DNA from: Candidatus Methanorbis basalitermitum
GTDB taxonomy: Archaea; Halobacteriota; Methanomicrobia; Methanomicrobiales; Methanocorpusculaceae
Length of the DNA: 64,000 nucleotides
Assembly: GCA_031287415.1 (NCBI GenBank)
Contig: JAITSY010000019.1
Location: forward strand, 55,871 to 119,870
Direction: 5' to 3'
This document shows, one piece after another, positions 7,231 to 16,333 of this stretch. How positions within the stretch are numbered: the stretch's first letter is position 1; every line of letters begins with the position of its first letter. A model generated the notes under the pieces. The model was not told the origin of the DNA. It did no database searches and was given only the letters and a program-made list of their open reading frames with translations. The translations under genes were made by a program, and so were the position numbers.

Positions 7231-9165
7231 ATGTCAGGCAAATTTGAGCTCACTTCTTCCTTTGCACCCTGTGGTTCACAACCAGATGCAATTGCTGAAC
7301 TGACCACAGGCATTCAGGGCGGTGAACAGTATCAGACCCTGCTTGGTGTAACGGGATCGGGCAAGACGTTCACCATCGCAAACGTTATTGCAAATGTTCA
7401 GAAACCGACACTTGTCCTCGCTCACAATAAGACACTTGCTGCCCAGCTCTACAATGAGTTCAAAGAGTTTTTTCCCAACAACCATGTCGAGTATTTCATC
7501 TCCTATTATGACTACTATCAACCAGAATCCTATATTGCCAAAAGGGATCAGTACATCGAAAAGGACGCCCAGATAAACCCTAAGATTGAGATGATGCGGC
7601 TTGCGGCGACGGCATCGCTTCTTTCCCATCGCGATACGATAATTGTGGCTTCCGTCTCCTGCATCTACGGTCTTGGCAATCCAGAAAATTTCAAAAACCT
7701 CGGATTCGAACTGCGAACCGGTCAAAAGATCGGCAGGAACGAAATACTGGAGAAATTGATCGCAATTCTGTTCGAGCGAAACGATCTCGAACTGATGCCG
7801 AGACGTTTTCGCGTGAATGGCGACACGATTGATATCATCCCAGGCTACTTCAACAATATCATCCGCATCGAGCTGTTCGGTGACGAGATCAACCGCATAG
7901 CAGAAATTGACAAAAACACCGGTAAGGAAAAGGAACGACTTGAGTACTTCTATGTCTATCCGGCCCGCCACTTCGTCGCGCCCGAGTCCGAGATACAGCG
8001 AAGTCTTGCCTCAATTCGCATGGAACTTGCTGAAGTGCTTGCCGCAGAAAAACTTGACGATCTCTCCGCTCACCGGCTACGCCAGAGAACGCAGTATGAT
8101 CTGGAGATGATCGCAGAGACCGGATCCTGCAAGGGAATTGAGAACTACTCCCGCCATTTCGACGGTCGGGCTGCGGGCGAGAAGCCGTTCTGTCTCATGG
8201 ATTATTTTCCGGAGGAGTTTCTAGTGGTTATCGACGAAAGCCACCAGTCCCTGCCACAGGTCCGCGGGATGTACAATGGCGACCATTCACGCAAAGCCGC
8301 GCTTGTGGAGTACGGCTTCCGGTTGCCGAGTGCCTTTGACAACAGGCCGCTGAAGTTCCCTGAGTTTGAGAAGTACCTGCGACAGGTGATCTTTGTCTCG
8401 GCAACGCCTGGCGAGTACGAGCTTTCTCATTCGGACGGTGTCGTCGAACAGATTATCCGGCCAACTGGCCTTGTCGATCCGATCGTCGAGGTTCGACCGA
8501 CTGCTGGTCAGACCGACAACATTATGCAGGAAGTTCAGGCGGTGATTGAACGGGGTGACCGGGCATTGATTATGACGCTTACCAAGAAGCTTGCTGAGGA
8601 GCTGACCGAGTATCTTGCACAACAGGGCATCAAAACCCGCTATCTCCACTCTGAGATTCAGTCGCTGGAACGTACCGAACTGATCCGCCAACTCCGACTT
8701 GGTCTCTTCAACGTCCTTGTCGGCATCAACCTGCTGCGGGAGGGTCTTGACATTCCCGAGGTAGGTTTTATCGGGATTCTTGATGCAAACAAGGAGGGGT
8801 TCCTCCGCAATTCCCGGAGCCTGATTCAGATTATCGGCCGCGCGGCCCGCAACGCTGATTCACGTGTAGTTCTGTATGCCGACAATGTCACTGAATCGAT
8901 GCGGGCGGCAATGTCGGAGACAGCCCGCAGACGCGAGATGCAGATTGCGTTCAATACTGAGCATGGTATTGTGCCGAAAACTATCAAAAAACCGGTCCGT
9001 GAAAAGGAGATCGATATCAAGGATATCAAGCATCTGCCCAAGTCCGAGATTCCAAACCTTATTATTGAGCTTGAGACGGAGATGATGGCTGCAGCAGGGA
9101 CACTGGACTTTGAACGGGCGATCGAGCTGCGGGACCGGGTTAAAGGTCTGCGGGACGGTCTTTGA
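7231..9165 (+). CDS. uvrB: UvrABC excinuclease subunit B
   Basis: 644 residues, close to bacterial UvrB. Together with UvrA and UvrC it recognises and verifies bulky DNA lesions in nucleotide excision repair. The Walker A motif GVTGSGKT is at 39-46, the damage-gripping beta-hairpin region contains YYDYYQPESYI, the helicase DESH box and GRAARN motif VI are present, and the C-terminal UVR motif (DFERAIELRD) ends the protein. Archaea received Uvr genes from bacteria, so presence in a mesophilic methanogen is expected. It is preceded by family A hairpins and stands alone; uvrA and uvrC are not in this window. Confidence 0.96.
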   Translation: MSGKFELTSSFAPCGSQPDAIAELTTGIQGGEQYQTLLGVTGSGKTFTIANVIANVQKPTLVLAHNKTLAAQLYNEFKEFFPNNHVEYFISYYDYYQPESYIAKRDQYIEKDAQINPKIEMMRLAATASLLSHRDTIIVASVSCIYGLGNPENFKNLGFELRTGQKIGRNEILEKLIAILFERNDLELMPRRFRVNGDTIDIIPGYFNNIIRIELFGDEINRIAEIDKNTGKEKERLEYFYVYPARHFVAPESEIQRSLASIRMELAEVLAAEKLDDLSAHRLRQRTQYDLEMIAETGSCKGIENYSRHFDGRAAGEKPFCLMDYFPEEFLVVIDESHQSLPQVRGMYNGDHSRKAALVEYGFRLPSAFDNRPLKFPEFEKYLRQVIFVSATPGEYELSHSDGVVEQIIRPTGLVDPIVEVRPTAGQTDNIMQEVQAVIERGDRALIMTLTKKLAEELTEYLAQQGIKTRYLHSEIQSLERTELIRQLRLGLFNVLVGINLLREGLDIPEVGFIGILDANKEGFLRNSRSLIQIIGRAARNADSRVVLYADNVTESMRAAMSETARRREMQIAFNTEHGIVPKTIKKPVREKEIDIKDIKHLPKSEIPNLIIELETEMMAAAGTLDFERAIELRDRVKGLRDGL

Positions 9166-9181
9166 GGCGTCCGGGGATTTA

Positions 9182-9376
9182 GTTGCATGGCAGCGAAACG
9201 ACTGCGCATCTGGCGAGATACTTGTCTCGCTGCCATCTGACTGCCATAGAGGCAGGCCTGATACAGGGAACCCGCTGCCATGCAAGCACGTGCACGGTCT
9301 CGACGACGACGTATGGCCAAGCCCTGCTTGCTGCTTGTGCAGATGTGTCGGCGTGACCTTTATCAGGGGCATGCAG
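9182..9376 (+). repeat. Repeat family A, long copy
   Basis: Begins GTTGCATGGCAGCG, contains the CATCTGGCGAGAT module, the GCCAAGCC...GCTTG module and ends TATCAGGGGCATGCAG. It fills the gap between uvrB and purH, so the purH transcript may carry it in its leader. Confidence 0.75.
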
Positions 9377-9484
9377 ATTCAGAAATCCCGGGTACAACTG
9401 CAACTCTCATGCGGGAAGTGGCAACTTCGCAGAACAGCCGGATCTGATCTCATTAATACCTTCTCCCAACCATATACTTCTGCT

Positions 9485-10978
9485 ATGACTATCGCACTCC
9501 TGTCAGCCTGGGACAAGACTGGCATCGTTGATCTTGCCAAGGCCTTGGCAGCAAAAAATATCGGCATTCTCAGTTCCGGCGGCACGGCGAAGGTTCTTCG
9601 CGATGCAGGCATTCCAGTCAAAGACATATCGGAGTACACCGGATTTCCCGAGATGATGGACGGCCGCATCAAGACGCTGCATCCGAAGGTACACGGCGGT
9701 CTCCTGGGGCGTCGCGGAATCGACGATGCGGTCATGAAGGAGTACGGTATTGAGGGCATCGATATTCTCTGTGTCAATCTCTATCCATTTGAGGAGATGT
9801 CAAAGAAAAACCTCCCGCTAAACGAATTGATTGAGTTTGTGGATATCGGGGGGCCTGCAATGATTCGTGCGGCTGCCAAAAATTTCGAGAATGTTGCTGT
9901 CATCGTTGATCCTGACGACTACGAGATGGTTGCTGAGGCAGCAGGCGGTAATGGTTTTACCTATGAGCAGAAGATTACCCTTGCCGCGAAGGCGTTTGCC
10001 AGGACTGCTGCATACGATGCGGTGATCTCCAACTACCTCAACAGTATTGGCTCTGACTTTCCGACCATCTGCACCCTCCAGTTTGCAAGCGGCCGCCGCC
10101 TGCGGTACGGCGAAAACCCACACCAGAAAGCAGCAGTCTACGGTACCTCCGGCATCGCGGGCCAGATCGCTCTGCAGGGTAAAGAGATGTCCTACAATAA
10201 TTATCTGGATATCCATGCGGCGGTTAGCCTGTGCCGCGAACTGCCTGCTCCGGCAACGGTGATTGTGAAACACAACAACCCCTGCGGTGTTGCCCTTGGC
10301 AGGACGCAGTTGGAGTCCTACCTCAAAGCCAAGGATGTGGACCCTGTTTCGGCATACGGCTCGGTTATTGCTATGAACAGCCCGGTCGGTAAGGATGTTG
10401 CAAAGGAGATCTGTTCCACGTTTGTTGAGGTGCTGATTGCCCCGTGCTTTATGGATGAGGCACGCGAGATTATAAGGAAAAAGGAAAACATGCGTCTGCT
10501 ACTTCTTCCACCAGAAGTTCCAGCGGATGAACTGCGGACCATTGACGGCGGTGTGTTGGTACAGAGGATGCAGATCCACGAGGAGAGATGGGAGGTCGTT
10601 TCCAAGCGTGCCCCGACTACGGAGGAGGTGACGGCGCTGAAGCTTGCCTGGAAGGTGGTCAAGCATGCAAAGAGTAACGCTATCATCTATGCAAACGCCA
10701 CTGAGACAGTTGGCCTTGGTGTCGGTCAGATGAGTCGTGTTGATGCGGCAAAGATTGCGGTCATGAAGGCGGCGGAGTTCGGCAGAACGATGAAGGGAAC
10801 GGTCATTGCTTCCGATGCATTTCTGCCGTTTGCGGACACGCTGGAAGTTGCGGTGGCTGCCGGTGCAACTGCTCTGATTCAACCCGGGGGTTCGATTCGG
10901 GATGCCGAGGTTATTGCCAAGGCAGATGAGCTGGGTGCAGCAGTGGTATTTACTGGAACGCGATACTTCCGGCATTAA
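9485..10978 (+). CDS. purH: Bifunctional AICAR transformylase / IMP cyclohydrolase
   Basis: 497 residues, slightly shorter than bacterial PurH (about 510-530). It performs the last two steps of IMP synthesis. The cyclohydrolase domain shows LLSAWDKTG at the start, SSGGTAKVL and DGRIKTLHPKVHGG. The transformylase half has RYGENPHQKA, KHNNPCG and the C-terminal AVAAGATALIQPGGSIRD. The frame is open further upstream, but that part encodes the family A repeat, so the ATG at 9485 with the typical PurH N-terminus is the start. purL, from the same pathway, is also in this window at 42416 but in a separate transcription unit. Many archaea use PurP instead of the PurH transformylase; here the fused PurH is present. 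Confidence 0.95.
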   Translation: MTIALLSAWDKTGIVDLAKALAAKNIGILSSGGTAKVLRDAGIPVKDISEYTGFPEMMDGRIKTLHPKVHGGLLGRRGIDDAVMKEYGIEGIDILCVNLYPFEEMSKKNLPLNELIEFVDIGGPAMIRAAAKNFENVAVIVDPDDYEMVAEAAGGNGFTYEQKITLAAKAFARTAAYDAVISNYLNSIGSDFPTICTLQFASGRRLRYGENPHQKAAVYGTSGIAGQIALQGKEMSYNNYLDIHAAVSLCRELPAPATVIVKHNNPCGVALGRTQLESYLKAKDVDPVSAYGSVIAMNSPVGKDVAKEICSTFVEVLIAPCFMDEAREIIRKKENMRLLLLPPEVPADELRTIDGGVLVQRMQIHEERWEVVSKRAPTTEEVTALKLAWKVVKHAKSNAIIYANATETVGLGVGQMSRVDAAKIAVMKAAEFGRTMKGTVIASDAFLPFADTLEVAVAAGATALIQPGGSIRDAEVIAKADELGAAVVFTGTRYFRH

Positions 10979-10995
10979 TCTCCTTTTTAAATCTC

Positions 10996-11053
10996 GTGCA
11001 TAGGCCGTGTGCCACCGACTGTGTCGGCGTAACCTCTATCAGAGGCGTGCAGC
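10996..11053 (+). repeat. Repeat family A, short copy
   Basis: Carries the GACTGTGTCGGCGTAACC and CTCTATCAGAGGCGTGCAGC modules downstream of purH. A weaker related piece rich in GCAGC lies at about 11103-11155. Confidence 0.65.
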
Positions 11054-11220
11054 TTGACCTAACAGAGAAACAGCAAGGCAGGCGGACAACAATTGCAAAT
11101 GGTGCAAACTGCAGCGCCGCATGCACCGTGGCAGCCTTGCGGGGCTGCAGCAATGCTGAATCCCAAAAAAATTACGGATTTTTGTTTTAGAAGAGTAAGT
11201 TACATATATATAAGTATATA

Positions 11221-11275
11221 TGACAGTTATATTTCAGATTTAAAGAATAGTTCCCATTCAAACGGATAATTCCGA
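11221..11275 (+). repeat. Repeat family B
   Basis: Unit with the segments GACAGTTATATTTCAGATT, GTTCCCATTCAAAC and GATAATTCCGA. It ends directly at the stop codon of the leftward Zn-ribbon gene, in the convergent gap after purH. Confidence 0.75.
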
Positions 11276-11659
11276 TCATTTTTTCAGTTTTTTCTTTTTC
11301 GACATTGATGGCAGATCCAGCAGGTACTTCCCCTCGTCCACGCCGATGATGACATCCTGCGATTCCGCCAGCCGTTCGAGGTTCAGCTCGTACTTACCCG
11401 GGCTCACAATACGAACACTTTCCACCCGGTCCAAAATATCAGTCGGGCGGGACGCAGGGCCATGGCTTTTGATCTCAAGAACCTCCTGCTTCATCTCCTT
11501 GACAATATCAGCAGTGCTTTTTTCCTCGAGAACATCCACATTCCGCACGCGGTCACTGACGTAAAGAAACTTTTTGCCGCCGCAACTCGGGCATCCACGA
11601 AGGATCTCCATCGATCCGTCGCGAAACTCGCGCCCACACTGGGTACACTTATGTGGCAT
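11276..11659 (-). CDS. Archaeal Zn-ribbon protein (OapC/COG3364-like)
   Basis: 127 residues with an N-terminal rubredoxin-like zinc ribbon (C5, C8, C23, C26) followed by a charged region and the SVRIVSPGKYELNLERL segment, ending in a lysine-rich tail (MSKKKKLKK). This matches the archaeal Zn-ribbon family that has been linked to origin-associated proteins. It lies downstream of the DUF2073 and Era-like GTPase genes on the same strand; this trio is a recurrent archaeal cluster. The exact molecular role is unknown to me. The 3' end is capped by a family B repeat. Confidence 0.75.
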   Translation of the reverse strand: MPHKCTQCGREFRDGSMEILRGCPSCGGKKFLYVSDRVRNVDVLEEKSTADIVKEMKQEVLEIKSHGPASRPTDILDRVESVRIVSPGKYELNLERLAESQDVIIGVDEGKYLLDLPSMSKKKKLKK

Positions 11660-11686
11660 GGTTTGCTGTGCGCATGTAGTCAGTCT

Positions 11687-12058
11687 TCACTGTGCGGCAG
11701 ACGCCCATGCAATAAGGCGATCCTTCTCGCGGGCAAGCAGTTTCAGCTGTTCCACCGGGCCAATCACCATCAGTCTGCCTGACTGAGTCTTGCCACCGAA
11801 AAGCTTTGAAAGCAGTCCGCCTTCCGAATTCTTGCTGGACGGGTACGTCTCGATTTCAATACCCGAAAATCCGTCGGGAGAGATCTCCATCATCGTCGTT
11901 TCCAAAAGCTTGCCCTGTTCCTCAGGCGTCAAACCCTTCTCCAGAACAACAATGTAGCCCTGACGGACATCATCAAGGATAAGCCGAATCTTTTCCATTG
12001 ACGTCATCCTGCCGAGACGGTCGCTTGACAACATATCAATCTGAACGCCATGAATCAT
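11687..12058 (-). CDS. DUF2073 protein
   Basis: 123 residues starting MIHGVQIDMLSSDRL, with EKIRLILDDV, GLTPEEQGKLLE and a C-terminal RLMVIGPVEQLKLLAREKD. This fits the archaeal DUF2073 family, for which no biochemical role is known to me. No membrane segment or signal peptide is visible. It sits 6 bp after the stop of the Era-like GTPase and 27 bp before the Zn-ribbon gene, so the three are very likely one operon, and a regulatory or adaptor role for the GTPase is a reasonable guess only. Confidence 0.75.
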   Translation of the reverse strand: MIHGVQIDMLSSDRLGRMTSMEKIRLILDDVRQGYIVVLEKGLTPEEQGKLLETTMMEISPDGFSGIEIETYPSSKNSEGGLLSKLFGGKTQSGRLMVIGPVEQLKLLAREKDRLIAWASAAQ

Positions 12059-12064
12059 GTTAAC

Positions 12065-12691
12065 TCACCTGAATACCTCAGTGATCCTCGCATACAGATC
12101 ATCCATGTTGTTTCCTTCGAGACCGGAAACCATCACGATCGGGTGCTGCGGAAACGCACTCTTAATCCGCTGCGGGGCTGCATCTGGTAGATCAATCTTG
12201 TTTGCAACAATAATGACCGGCAGCTTGCGGGACTCAATGATACCAACCATCATAATGTTCACATGCATGAACGGATCCTGCGTGCTGTCCAGCACGTAGA
12301 CAACCCCGTCAATATCCTCGCGTAGCCAGTGCATTGCCTCGGCAACACCTTCCGTTGCTTCACGGGCGCGTGCAACCGCTTCATCCTGATCCATACCGTA
12401 CTCAAGGAACTCGTGATAGTCGATCTTTGTGGTCACACCTGGTGTATCCACAATGTCGATCCGGAGTTTACTGCCACCACCGTTGATCTCAACGCCCTCC
12501 TTCCTCCGAGCGCGGCGAGTTTCATGCGGGACCTCGCTCACCGGTCCGATCGCCTCACCCGTAACATCACGGACGATGCGGTTGGCAAGTGTGGTCTTAC
12601 CAGCATTCGGGGGACCATAAATACCAACCCGTGACCGTCTTTTACCGAACAGCTTTGAGAAAAACCCTCTTATACGCATCATAACTGGCAT
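12065..12691 (-). CDS. Era-like small GTPase
   Basis: 208 residues. The G1 loop GPPNAGKT is at 26-33, G3 DTPG at 82-85 and G4 NKID at 164-167; the N-terminus is basic (RGFFSKLFGKRRSR). It resembles archaeal COG1100-type GTPases that stand before DUF2073. There is no KH domain as in bacterial Era, so a ribosome-assembly role cannot be assumed. First gene of the leftward three-gene operon; the region 12692-13006 upstream is AT-rich, holds a family B repeat at its far end and shows no gene. Confidence 0.85.
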   Translation of the reverse strand: MPVMMRIRGFFSKLFGKRRSRVGIYGPPNAGKTTLANRIVRDVTGEAIGPVSEVPHETRRARRKEGVEINGGGSKLRIDIVDTPGVTTKIDYHEFLEYGMDQDEAVARAREATEGVAEAMHWLREDIDGVVYVLDSTQDPFMHVNIMMVGIIESRKLPVIIVANKIDLPDAAPQRIKSAFPQHPIVMVSGLEGNNMDDLYARITEVFR

Positions 12692-12927
12692 GAAAACACC
12701 TTAATTAAGATAGATAATGGTTTGGTTGTAAAGGAATATAAACGTTCATGTTTGCGGGGAAGCAGCAAGGTTGGCAAAGCCATTTTCCAAAGCATAACTC
12801 CACTGGTGTGTGCCTGCTGTCCTGTGTGGTTGCAACAGCAGAATACCAATACATTGCAACTATATTCATCGCACCTATAAAATACAACGGACTTATTGAT
12901 ATTGATTGTAATATATAAATGATCCGT

Positions 12928-13000
12928 CGTTTTCTATTGAAATAGACAGTTATATTTCAGGTTTGAAGAACGGTTCCCATTCAAACAGATAATTCCGATA
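12928..13000 (+). repeat. Repeat family B
   Basis: Full-length unit beginning GTTTTCTATTGAAATAGACA and ending CAGATAATTCCGA, directly before the first codon of the decayed CBS gene at 13007. Confidence 0.75.
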
Positions 13001-13006
13001 GAGATA

Positions 13007-13640
13007 ATGAGGTCAAACCCGACCCTAATTATCATAGGAGCCACAACCACCAAAACTGCGGCCCTCGTGTCCAGAGACGGATGCGGCATGCATCATAACC
13101 GAAGACGGCAACCCAAAGAGGACCGTAACTGAGCAGGATTTCAACTGTAGGATTATGGCGAAAAATCCTCTGCCGAGTCCCGTCTATGTAGAAGGCATTA
13201 TGGGTTTTCCGATCATTACCGCAGGTGAAACGATGCTTGTCAGTGAAGCAACAAAAAATGATCGAACACAATGTGAGAAGACTTCCGGTGACCAGCGCAA
13301 AGGGAAATGTGACCGGCATCGTAACTGCCCGTGACCGTCTTAGCATCACGAATGAGATCAATGAGATCATGACAGAACATAATCTCACGATCAACCGCCC
13401 GGACAACAAAAACGGCAGGTGCAGTGTCTGCGGAGCAAGATCTGCCAGACCTCATGCCGATTGACGATGTCCGGGTTGCCGCTTGCTGGGGACAAATCTA
13501 AAACAATTCAGATGCTGCAAGCGTTGCAGAGCAACGGATTCCGCTGCCATATAACTGATCATTTTATCTGCGAAAAGACTATGACAAACCACCCAAAACA
13601 ACAGAAGGGAAATCCACGGATTCCTATCACTGACGAAAAA
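13007..13640 (+). pseudogene. Decayed 5' half of a multi-CBS-domain gene
   Basis: CBS-like pieces appear in order but in changing frames: MRSNPTLIIIGATTTK from 13007, then CIITEDGNPKRTVTEQDF and MAKNPLPSPVYVEGIMGF in another frame, then KKMIEHNVRRLPVTSAKGN with GIVTARDRL in a third. Further on, the EQDLPDLMPIDDVRV piece is in yet another frame. A family A fragment lies at 13512-13555 within it. At least four frame changes make this part untranslatable as one protein. It once formed the N-terminal half of the CBS protein that continues at 13708. Confidence 0.65.
13512..13555 (-). repeat. Repeat family A fragment
   Basis: On the minus strand it reads ATGGCAGCGGAATCCGTTGC followed by GCAACGC, matching the opening module of the copy at 52408. 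It lies inside the decayed CBS gene. Because the piece also encodes a CBS-like phrase in one frame, chance similarity cannot be ruled out. Confidence 0.45.
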
Positions 13641-13707
13641 CCAAAAGTTGTCGGAAAAAGAGCGACCTTCTTGGCATTGCAACAACGAACGTAATATCTG
13701 TTCCCCG

Positions 13708-14499
13708 ATGATGAACATCATTGAGGGTGTACAGATGCTGGATCGGCACTGTTCCCGACGGTTGCCGATCACCTATCCAGGCAATGAAAAACCCATCGGT
13801 ATCGTCATCATCACCAACGTGATCAACATGATAGGAGGTGGCAGCAGATACAATAGTGTCACAAACCGCCACAAAGGATCCCTGCAGTCCACACTCAACG
13901 ACGAAATTCGTGAACTCACCTCGGAAAAAGACTACTACTTCTTCCCCTTAATCTCAATACGGGAGGCCATCTGCCTGCTGATAAAGAACGGTCACGGCAG
14001 CTCCCCCATTACCAACCCGGACAATACTCTTGCAGGCATTGTTACCAAGTATGATATCATGAAGGTGTTCGCCGGAACCAAGTCGGAGCTATTTGTTGAT
14101 GAAATCATGATGAAGAACCCGAAGGTAGTCACACCTGACGTGCACATCTGCTGCGTCATCAAACAAATGGTCGATCAGGACTACCGTCAACTGCCGAACA
14201 TGAAAGACGGCTTTCTCATCGATATGATCACCACAACCAATATCAGAGGATATCTCGGCCGTTGCCTGGTCTTTTCCAAGAAGAAGACAAGATCCCTTGA
14301 TGAAACCCTCTGCCTGTCGGTCCGCGCGCACATGATCGCAGCAGACATCAAGACGATGTCACCCAACAAAAAGATCAACGATGCCGCCTGGGAGATGCTT
14401 GAGTTTAGCACCAGTTCATTCCCAGTGATCGACGAAGGCAGGTTCACCGGCATCGTAACCGAGTTCGATCTGGTTAAAGGACTCACCAAAAACATATAA
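13708..14499 (+). CDS. CBS-domain protein (C-terminal part of a decayed gene)
   Basis: 263 residues from the ATG at 13708. At least three CBS-type repeats are visible: RRLPITYPGNEKPIGIV, SSPITNPDNTLAGIVTKYDI and SSFPVIDEGRFTGIVTEFDL. CBS domains bind adenylates and regulate enzymes or channels; stand-alone CBS proteins are common in Methanomicrobia. Compared with usual motifs some positions look eroded (RQLPNMKDGFLIDMIT lacks the normal GIVT ending). As the 5' half is destroyed, this may be an untranslated remainder rather than a working gene. Confidence 0.5.
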   Translation: MMNIIEGVQMLDRHCSRRLPITYPGNEKPIGIVIITNVINMIGGGSRYNSVTNRHKGSLQSTLNDEIRELTSEKDYYFFPLISIREAICLLIKNGHGSSPITNPDNTLAGIVTKYDIMKVFAGTKSELFVDEIMMKNPKVVTPDVHICCVIKQMVDQDYRQLPNMKDGFLIDMITTTNIRGYLGRCLVFSKKKTRSLDETLCLSVRAHMIAADIKTMSPNKKINDAAWEMLEFSTSSFPVIDEGRFTGIVTEFDLVKGLTKNI

Positions 14500-14590
14500 A
14501 TCATTACCGATCGGCTCTACAAAAAATGGGACGGATAATTCGATCGATGCAGGTACAAGACAAATTATGGAAGATGCGCTGCAGGGATAA

Positions 14591-14684
14591 GCTGCACGCC
14601 TCTGATAGAGGTTACGCCAACACATCTGCGCAAGCAGAGCAAACAAGGTTTGACCTTGCATCGTCGGCGGCGCGCACATGCAAC
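14591..14684 (-). repeat. Repeat family A
   Basis: Minus-strand order is GTTGCATGTGCGCGCC, GCAAGGTCAAACCTTG, TTGCGCAGATGTGTTGGCGT and CCTCTATCAGAGGCGTGCAGC without its last base; all modules match the copy at 46122. It lies just beyond the 3' end of the leftward ABC ATPase gene. Confidence 0.75.
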
Positions 14685-14702
14685 TTACGAGGCGAATGGA
14701 AA

Positions 14703-15422
14703 TCAGAGCCGGAGCTCCGTCGTGTATCCAGCAAACTCATCCAATTCCATCATCCGAAAATCACCATCTCCAAGGACACCGATGCGGTCGCACATTGTAA
14801 GCATAATCTGCGAGTCATGGGAGATGAAGATGCAGGCGGTGTTATTCTTCTTCTGTAACTCCTTCATCAGCAAAAGAATCTGCGCCTGCACCGACATGTC
14901 AAGCATGGAAGTTGGCTCATCCGCGACGATCAGCTTCGGCGACAGCGAATAAATCTTCACCATCATCGCCCGTTGGATCTCGCCGCCGGACAACTGATTC
15001 GGGTAGCAGGAAAATTGATCCGGCCGGAGACCAACCGCTGCAATCAACGGAAAAAGCGATGCAAAAACCTCTGGCCTGCCGCGCTTCTCGTGGAATGCAA
15101 GCGGCTCGGACACGCTGTCAAAAAGGTGCATCCTGGGATCCATCGATATCGCCGGCTGCTGGAATATCATCTGCATTGCAGGCCGCAGTTTTCGGAAACG
15201 TGAGGCAGAAAGTCTTGCGATGTCCTCGCCTGCAAACACCACACGGCCACCGGACAAACGTTCCAGTCCAATCAGGCATCTGCCAAGCGTTGACTTTCCC
15301 GAACCACTCATCCCAAACAGACCGACCGTTTCGCCGGGGTTGACCGTAAAGCTCACGTCACTAAAAATATTCCCGTGCCCATAGGTCTTGTGGAGACGCT
15401 CGGCACTCAGCAGCGGCTGCAT
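14703..15422 (-). CDS. Peptide/nickel-type ABC transporter ATPase (DppF/NikE-like)
   Basis: 239 residues. Walker A GMSGSGKST is at 37-45, the signature LSGGEIQRAMM and the Walker B region KLIVADEPTSMLD follow. The protein powers uptake through the two DppB/C-type permeases encoded upstream. It overlaps the other ATPase gene by 16 bp and is the last gene of the leftward five-gene transporter. The family imports oligopeptides or nickel; nickel is attractive because methanogens need it for F430 in Mcr, but the sequence does not decide it. Confidence 0.88.
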   Translation of the reverse strand: MQPLLSAERLHKTYGHGNIFSDVSFTVNPGETVGLFGMSGSGKSTLGRCLIGLERLSGGRVVFAGEDIARLSASRFRKLRPAMQMIFQQPAISMDPRMHLFDSVSEPLAFHEKRGRPEVFASLFPLIAAVGLRPDQFSCYPNQLSGGEIQRAMMVKIYSLSPKLIVADEPTSMLDMSVQAQILLLMKELQKKNNTACIFISHDSQIMLTMCDRIGVLGDGDFRMMELDEFAGYTTELRL

Positions 15423-16333
15423 CGCACCTGCCTCCCGCAGACATCATGCATCGGCGGATGCAGATCCGTCGTACATGGCGCCGGACATCGGTCCTGAAAG
15501 TAGCAGCCCTTTGGCAACGCTGCGAGTCCGGGACATACGCCCCGCATGGGCCGCATGCCGTTCTTTGGCAGCGCCGCAATCAGTCCTTTTGTATACGGAT
15601 GAAGGGGATGGCCAAACACCTCCGCTGCGGGGCCAAACTCCACCAGTTCTCCCGAGTACAGCACGCCTGCAGTGTCGCCTATCAGATCCGCTAGCTCCAG
15701 ATCATGCGTGATCATCAGAATTGAATCGGTCCCCTTCACCTTGAGATCCAGAAACATCTCAATCGTCCGCTTCCGCGATACATAGTCAAGACCTTTTGTC
15801 GGCTCGTCCGCCACCAGAAGATGTGGGGACGACGCAAGAGCTATCCCGGTCGTGAGCCGTTGGCACATGCCACCGGACAGTTCGTGTGGATAGGAGACCG
15901 CAACCAGATCCGGATCCGGGAAGGAGAGAGCCGAAAGAAGGGATGTCACCCTGCTTGGTCGCATCTCTTTAGGTACGCCACGGGTCTCCAGAGCCTCGGC
16001 AACCTGCCTCCCGCACCGCATCAGCGGATCGAGAGAACCGATCGGATCTTGGGGAATAAAAGAAATGGCATGCCCACGCAACCGGGAAAATGCTGACTCA
16101 GGCAGTGAGAGAATCTCCTCACCTGCATACCGGATGCTGCCCGACACCATGGCACTCTGCGGCAAAAGATGCAGAATTGCCTGCCCTATCACCGATTTTC
16201 CAGAACCGGTCTCGCCTACCAGTACGCATATCTCACCCTCCTTTACGGAAAAACTCACATCCTGCGATGCCCGGATCGAACCACGTCGTGCAGGAAACGT
16301 CACATGCAGATGTTCTACCTCCAGAATGTTCAC
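15407..16333 (-). CDS. Peptide/nickel-type ABC transporter ATPase (DppD/NikD-like)
   Basis: 308 residues. GETGSGKSV is the Walker A motif, ELSGGMCQR the signature, and LLVADEPTKGLD the Walker B region. The C-terminal oligo_HPY extension is present, with the cysteine-rich CYFQDRCPAPC segment that ends many Dpp/Nik ATPases. It overlaps the neighbouring ATPase gene by 16 bp and the permease gene by 4 bp, so the operon is tight. It acts on the cytoplasmic side as a pair with the DppF/NikE-like subunit. Confidence 0.88.
   Translation of the reverse strand: MNILEVEHLHVTFPARRGSIRASQDVSFSVKEGEICVLVGETGSGKSVIGQAILHLLPQSAMVSGSIRYAGEEILSLPESAFSRLRGHAISFIPQDPIGSLDPLMRCGRQVAEALETRGVPKEMRPSRVTSLLSALSFPDPDLVAVSYPHELSGGMCQRLTTGIALASSPHLLVADEPTKGLDYVSRKRTIEMFLDLKVKGTDSILMITHDLELADLIGDTAGVLYSGELVEFGPAAEVFGHPLHPYTKGLIAALPKNGMRPMRGVCPGLAALPKGCYFQDRCPAPCTTDLHPPMHDVCGRQVRCSRC

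Noticed and set aside
9110..9484. Upstream extension of the purH frame
   Set aside because: It encodes the end of uvrB and the family A repeat; the normal PurH N-terminus starts at 9485.
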